A stretch of DNA of 6,907 nt, taken from contig CAYPYG010000050.1 of NCBI GenBank assembly GCA_964415175.1, forward strand, positions 1-6,907. The letters run 5' to 3'. Under the pieces are notes generated by a model. The model did no database searches. It saw only the letters and a program-made list of their open reading frames with translations, and had not been told where the DNA came from. This DNA comes from UBA2231 sp964415175. Its GTDB lineage: Bacteria; Elusimicrobiota; Elusimicrobia; Elusimicrobiales; UBA9959. A program made the position numbers and the translations under genes. Below are positions 4,901-6,907 of the stretch, in pieces (the stretch's first letter is position 1; each line of letters starts with the position of its first letter).

Positions 4901-6907
4901 ACCCCGTTTCCAACGAAGTGGCCTCGGGTCTGCGCGATATTTATTACCTGGTGAGCGTCGCATGGGACGAATGCCCCGAAGGCGAACCGCCTTTCACCGG
5001 TCCGTCCGGCACCTGCGGGAACCCGCGTTACGAAGGTCCGTTCGCGCTCACCCCCGGCACGCATACCGTCTATTACCTGGCCCATGACCGGGTAGGCAAT
5101 ACTTCGACGGTGAAGACTGCGTATTTCACGGTGGGAATAGCGTCGGTCGCGGCGACGGCTTCCATCACGCCCTCTTCCGGTGCGATAGGACTGCCTTTCA
5201 CTATAACGGGCTCCGGCTTCGGGACTTATGCCGCCGGCTTTACCAATGTTCTTATCGGCGGCGCCGCGGCGCCGCTGACGCTGTGGAGCACGGATACCAT
5301 AAAAGGCAGCGTGCCCGGCACGCTCGCTGCCGGAGAACATGCAGTGAGGGTGATGCGCGGCGCCGAACTGCTGGCTGAAACTTCTTCATTTACGGTAGTC
5401 GTCCCGGCCCTGTCCGATATAGCGCCTTCGTCGGGCGCGATAGGCCTGCCTTTCGCGCTGAACGGGACAGGCTTCGGCAATTACGTGGCCAATTACACGC
5501 GGGTGCTTATCGGCGGGACTACCTGCCCGCTGACCCTGTGGACCGACACGCAGATCAAGGGGACGATACCCGGCGCCATAGCTCCCGGCATCCATGAAGT
5601 GCTGGTCGAGCGCGAGCTCAACGGAGGGCTGACCGCTTCGCAGCCTTTGCCCTTCACGCTGACCGTGCCGGCCATAGTTGATATCGCTCCCTCATCCGGC
5701 CCTATCGGCCTGCCTTTCGCGCTGAACGGGACCGGCTTCGGCAATTACGTGGCCAATTACACGCGGGTGCTCATCGGCGGGGCGACCTGCCCGCTTACTC
5801 TGTGGACCGATACGCAGATCAAAGGGACCATTCCCGGCACAATAGCGCCTGGCGTTCATGAAGTGCTGGTCGAGCGTGAATTAAATGGCGGGCTGGTCCG
5901 GTCTGCGACCGCCGCGTTCGACCTGCGGAATATGGAAGCGGACTGGATAGCGCCTTCCTCCGGGCCGATAGGTATGCCCTTTACCATAGCGGGCTCCGGC
6001 TTCGGTGATTACCGGCAAAACTTCACCTCAGTCCTTATAGGCGGCGCTACGGCTCCGCTTACTTTGTGGAGCGATACGCAGATAAAGGGCACGGTGCCGG
6101 GCGGATTATCGTCCGGCCTGTACCCGGTGCTGGCCGAGCGCAGGACCACCGACGGCGGTCTTATGTCCAGCAACACGATGTATTTTGAAGTGCTGGCGGT
6201 GGACGCGGCCAGCATGACGCCGGTGGCCGGGCCCATAGGTATTCCTTTCACCATCTATGGCACGGGCTTCGGCAATTATTCGGCCGGATGGACGCGGGTG
6301 CTTATAGGCGGGACCACGGCCCCGCTCACCTTGTGGAGCGATACTCAGATAAAGGGAACGGTGCCGGGCATCCTGGCTGCCGGTACGCACGAGGTCATCG
6401 TCGAACGCGAACTCAACGGCGGCTTGATACGCTCTTCGGCGCTGAACTTCGACGTGGTCACGCCGGCGGCGCAGCTCATAACCCCGTCGTCGGGGCCCAT
6501 AGGTCTGCCTTTCGTTATAGACGGAGCGTGGTTCGGCAATTACGTGGCCAATTATACCCGCGTACTTATAGGCGGCACCACCTGTCCGTTGACTTTGTGG
6601 AACGATACGCAGATCAAAGGCACGGTGCCCGGCACAATAGAACCCGGCGCGCATGAAGTCGTAGTGGAGCGCCAGCTCAACGGCGGGCTGGCGGCTTCGC
6701 AGCCGCTGTCCTTCGAACTGGCCGACCCGGTGCTTGAGGCGGTGTCGCCGTCGTCCGCGGCGGTGCTCTCGCCGTTCACGCTGACCGGCTACAACTTCGG
6801 CAACTATGTGGCGGGCAAATCCGAGACGCTCATCGGCGGCGCCACGGCACAACTGACCCTGTGGACGAACACACAGATAAAAGGCAAACTGCCGGCGCTG
6901 GGCGAAG
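1969..6907 (+). CDS. Giant exported multidomain surface protein (FN3, Ig-like and IPT/TIG repeats), 3' incomplete
   Basis: One frame is open for 1646 codons with no stop and continues past the window. The N-terminus has a signal peptide with a hydrophobic stretch at about 8-27 and a V-C-A site before residue 34. Residues about 34-450 form an N-terminal module with beta-sandwich-like strands, including WLIIPS (115-120), the segment 160-225 ending in NSGQPEIVENKQG, and SDGKALAPANAWISRHF (405-421). It looks like a recurring N-terminal module of large bacterial surface proteins that I recall without a name. Fibronectin-III-like domains follow at about 456-566, 567-660 and 662-752. Next are three Ig-like or OmpL47-like domains at about 758-852, 853-945 and 946-1058, the last with C1002/C1016 as a likely disulfide. 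From 1064 come seven IPT/TIG-like repeats. No enzyme motif or anchor is visible, so an extracellular structural, adhesive or binding role is inferred. Any anchor or secretion signal would be at the missing C-terminus. Confidence 0.88.
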   Translation, partial: MRLPQGRLFSLLLAGACAWHGLLPAGLSASVCAEVRLEIKQEAALEREAFDARLEITNNFPAYGLENFRVNVIVKDASGQTADGIFFVKVSSRQGVGAVDGTGMVQPASTATVNWLIIPSVGAGGINPLGLKYSVRADISYLLNGVAQSLSTFDDFITVKPQPELRLEYLLPFEVFADEPLTEDVIEPVEPFALGVRVVNAGYGPAANFRINSGQPEIVENKQGLAVDFKLLGTYVGREKTADTLLVPFGTIPSGGVGQASWIMATTLSGRFTQFKATFTHSAELGGELTSLIRDVTTYTLVKDVLVDLPGRDAHFDFLVNTTTPRGAIQELLDAGGTVVPDLILESDQPEPIEVYSAAAELAGIPAASDPARTLRLTEETVPGLWIYASAPVPDGAPLASVKRSDGKALAPANAWISRHFDKTSGGYVYRLNILDHDAPSFAEYRAEFALHSVDLPPGPVMDLSASPAGGGALSLAWTAPGEDGSSGAMMGARYLIQAEHDAGAVFGPEHAQVNITTNTDPGEAQSYVVKGLAGNGDHYLRLWTQDTGGNISGISNSTQAWAAPNPPAGGMAEALSSSSVRAYWTMGNNLLPIGYQVDFATAPASPRISSSPVYELLVTSHVFSGLAANTTYFFFGRAVNTDTLAASADAALGGAVTLAAAPEAPVFTVHYTSFSVAWTGGGNPAGTQYFVEISTIAEGAPVLASSGWTDGLEFLFEHLAVDTTYYVRARARNWAGTETPFIAFGELRTKLADVLPPLTTPVFTGPVFGTEALFVSGLTEISFTASDDFLAIGDGQGGVAEIRYSVDAGAFTVYTSTFTLQGEGVRILHYYAVDTAGNLETMKTSTVTVDNFAPDAGLEIAGLVFSSASISYAAAASTVTLAAHDGGAGVRELNYEVSGSTYSTAASSVTLALPEGMHTLSYSASDNLGNLSEIRVSSLAVDGTPPVMELLTAGYTVPDDGTAYILETGSISLSAVDPVSNEVASGLRDIYYLVSVAWDECPEGEPPFTGPSGTCGNPRYEGPFALTPGTHTVYYLAHDRVGNTSTVKTAYFTVGIASVAATASITPSSGAIGLPFTITGSGFGTYAAGFTNVLIGGAAAPLTLWSTDTIKGSVPGTLAAGEHAVRVMRGAELLAETSSFTVVVPALSDIAPSSGAIGLPFALNGTGFGNYVANYTRVLIGGTTCPLTLWTDTQIKGTIPGAIAPGIHEVLVERELNGGLTASQPLPFTLTVPAIVDIAPSSGPIGLPFALNGTGFGNYVANYTRVLIGGATCPLTLWTDTQIKGTIPGTIAPGVHEVLVERELNGGLVRSATAAFDLRNMEADWIAPSSGPIGMPFTIAGSGFGDYRQNFTSVLIGGATAPLTLWSDTQIKGTVPGGLSSGLYPVLAERRTTDGGLMSSNTMYFEVLAVDAASMTPVAGPIGIPFTIYGTGFGNYSAGWTRVLIGGTTAPLTLWSDTQIKGTVPGILAAGTHEVIVERELNGGLIRSSALNFDVVTPAAQLITPSSGPIGLPFVIDGAWFGNYVANYTRVLIGGTTCPLTLWNDTQIKGTVPGTIEPGAHEVVVERQLNGGLAASQPLSFELADPVLEAVSPSSAAVLSPFTLTGYNFGNYVAGKSETLIGGATAQLTLWTNTQIKGKLPALGE
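4359..4366 (+). repeat. G8 homopolymer in the giant gene
   Basis: Eight consecutive G residues lie in the first Ig-like domain, encoding Gly-Gly with neighbouring codons. The frame is intact here. Such runs can slip during replication, and a one-base change would truncate the protein after about 800 residues. Whether this is used for on/off switching is unknown. Confidence 0.5.
5158..6907 (+). repeat. Seven tandem IPT/TIG-like repeats of about 88 codons (last one cut by the window)
   Basis: Unit starts are 5158, 5413, 5677, 5941, 6208, 6472 and 6736 (protein residues 1064, 1149, 1237, 1325, 1414, 1502 and 1590). Unit lengths are 85, 88, 88, 89, 88 and 88 residues, then a partial unit. Each runs: I-x-P-S-S-G-x-I-G-x-P-F, G-x-G-F-G-N-Y, V-L-I-G-G, P-L-T-L-W-x-D-T-Q-I-K-G, V-P-G, H-E-V-x-V-E-R, N-G-G-L. 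The G-x-G-F-G start, IGG strand and VPG turn fit the immunoglobulin-like IPT/TIG fold, common in bacterial surface proteins and cell-surface receptors. Units 2, 3 and 6 carry a single Cys before PLTLW (residues 1186, 1274 and 1539); the others have Ala there. Units 2 and 3 are nearly identical over 75 bases. Unit 7 is the most divergent, so the array may be close to its end. Confidence 0.85.

Noticed and set aside
5258..5275. 18-bp perfect GC palindrome (GGCGCCGCGGCGCC core)
   Set aside because: It falls on Gly-Gly-Ala-Ala-Ala codons, where such GC palindromes arise easily, so I do not count it as a signal.
6106..6852. Minus-strand frames across the IPT/TIG repeats that look repetitive themselves
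   Set aside because: Their repetition simply mirrors the tandem repeats on the + strand.

Overview
The window looks like a piece of a GC-rich, probably diderm (Gram-negative-type) bacterial chromosome. It carries an accessory block that is visibly more AT-rich on the left (about 1-1060) and a GC-rich block of exported proteins on the right (about 1080-6907). The mix of an RHS tail, a secreted rhodanese and a giant beta-sandwich surface protein with IPT/TIG and fibronectin-type repeats is reminiscent of environmental lineages such as Elusimicrobiota. That placement is only an impression, because no rRNA or other marker gene is present. All real genes lie on the + strand.

Left block. Bases 24-43 form a perfect 9-bp hairpin resembling the right-end hairpin of an IS200/IS605-type element. 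It abuts the last few codons of an RHS-repeat core (LYAYVNDSPINF..SFGL), so the upstream part of the rhs gene is absent or displaced. Behind the core remnant is a polymorphic tail of about 120 residues with an HExxH zinc-metallopeptidase signature and eight cysteines, a likely effector (toxin) domain. A predicted four-helix membrane protein overlaps its 3' end and is the natural candidate for the cognate immunity protein, although its family is not recognised.

Right block. A 224-bp intergenic region holds a strong-looking promoter. A perfect 9-bp inverted repeat fills its spacer and abuts the TATAAT box, like an operator. The promoter drives a signal-peptide-bearing protein with two rhodanese domains, the first with the catalytic Cys and the second with Asp in its place. 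Its stop codon overlaps the start of a giant exported protein (ATGA), which stays open for 1646 codons and runs off the window. The giant protein has a signal peptide, a conserved-looking N-terminal module of about 400 residues, three fibronectin-III-like domains, three Ig-like domains and at least seven IPT/TIG-like tandem repeats of about 88 residues. The two genes are probably co-transcribed and both products act outside the cytoplasm. What links them functionally is not evident.

The most interesting points are the IS-end/RHS junction with its metallopeptidase tail and membrane neighbour, the operator-like palindrome at 1144-1167, a 16-bp perfect inverted repeat inside the rhodanese gene, and recent homogenisation among the IPT/TIG repeats.
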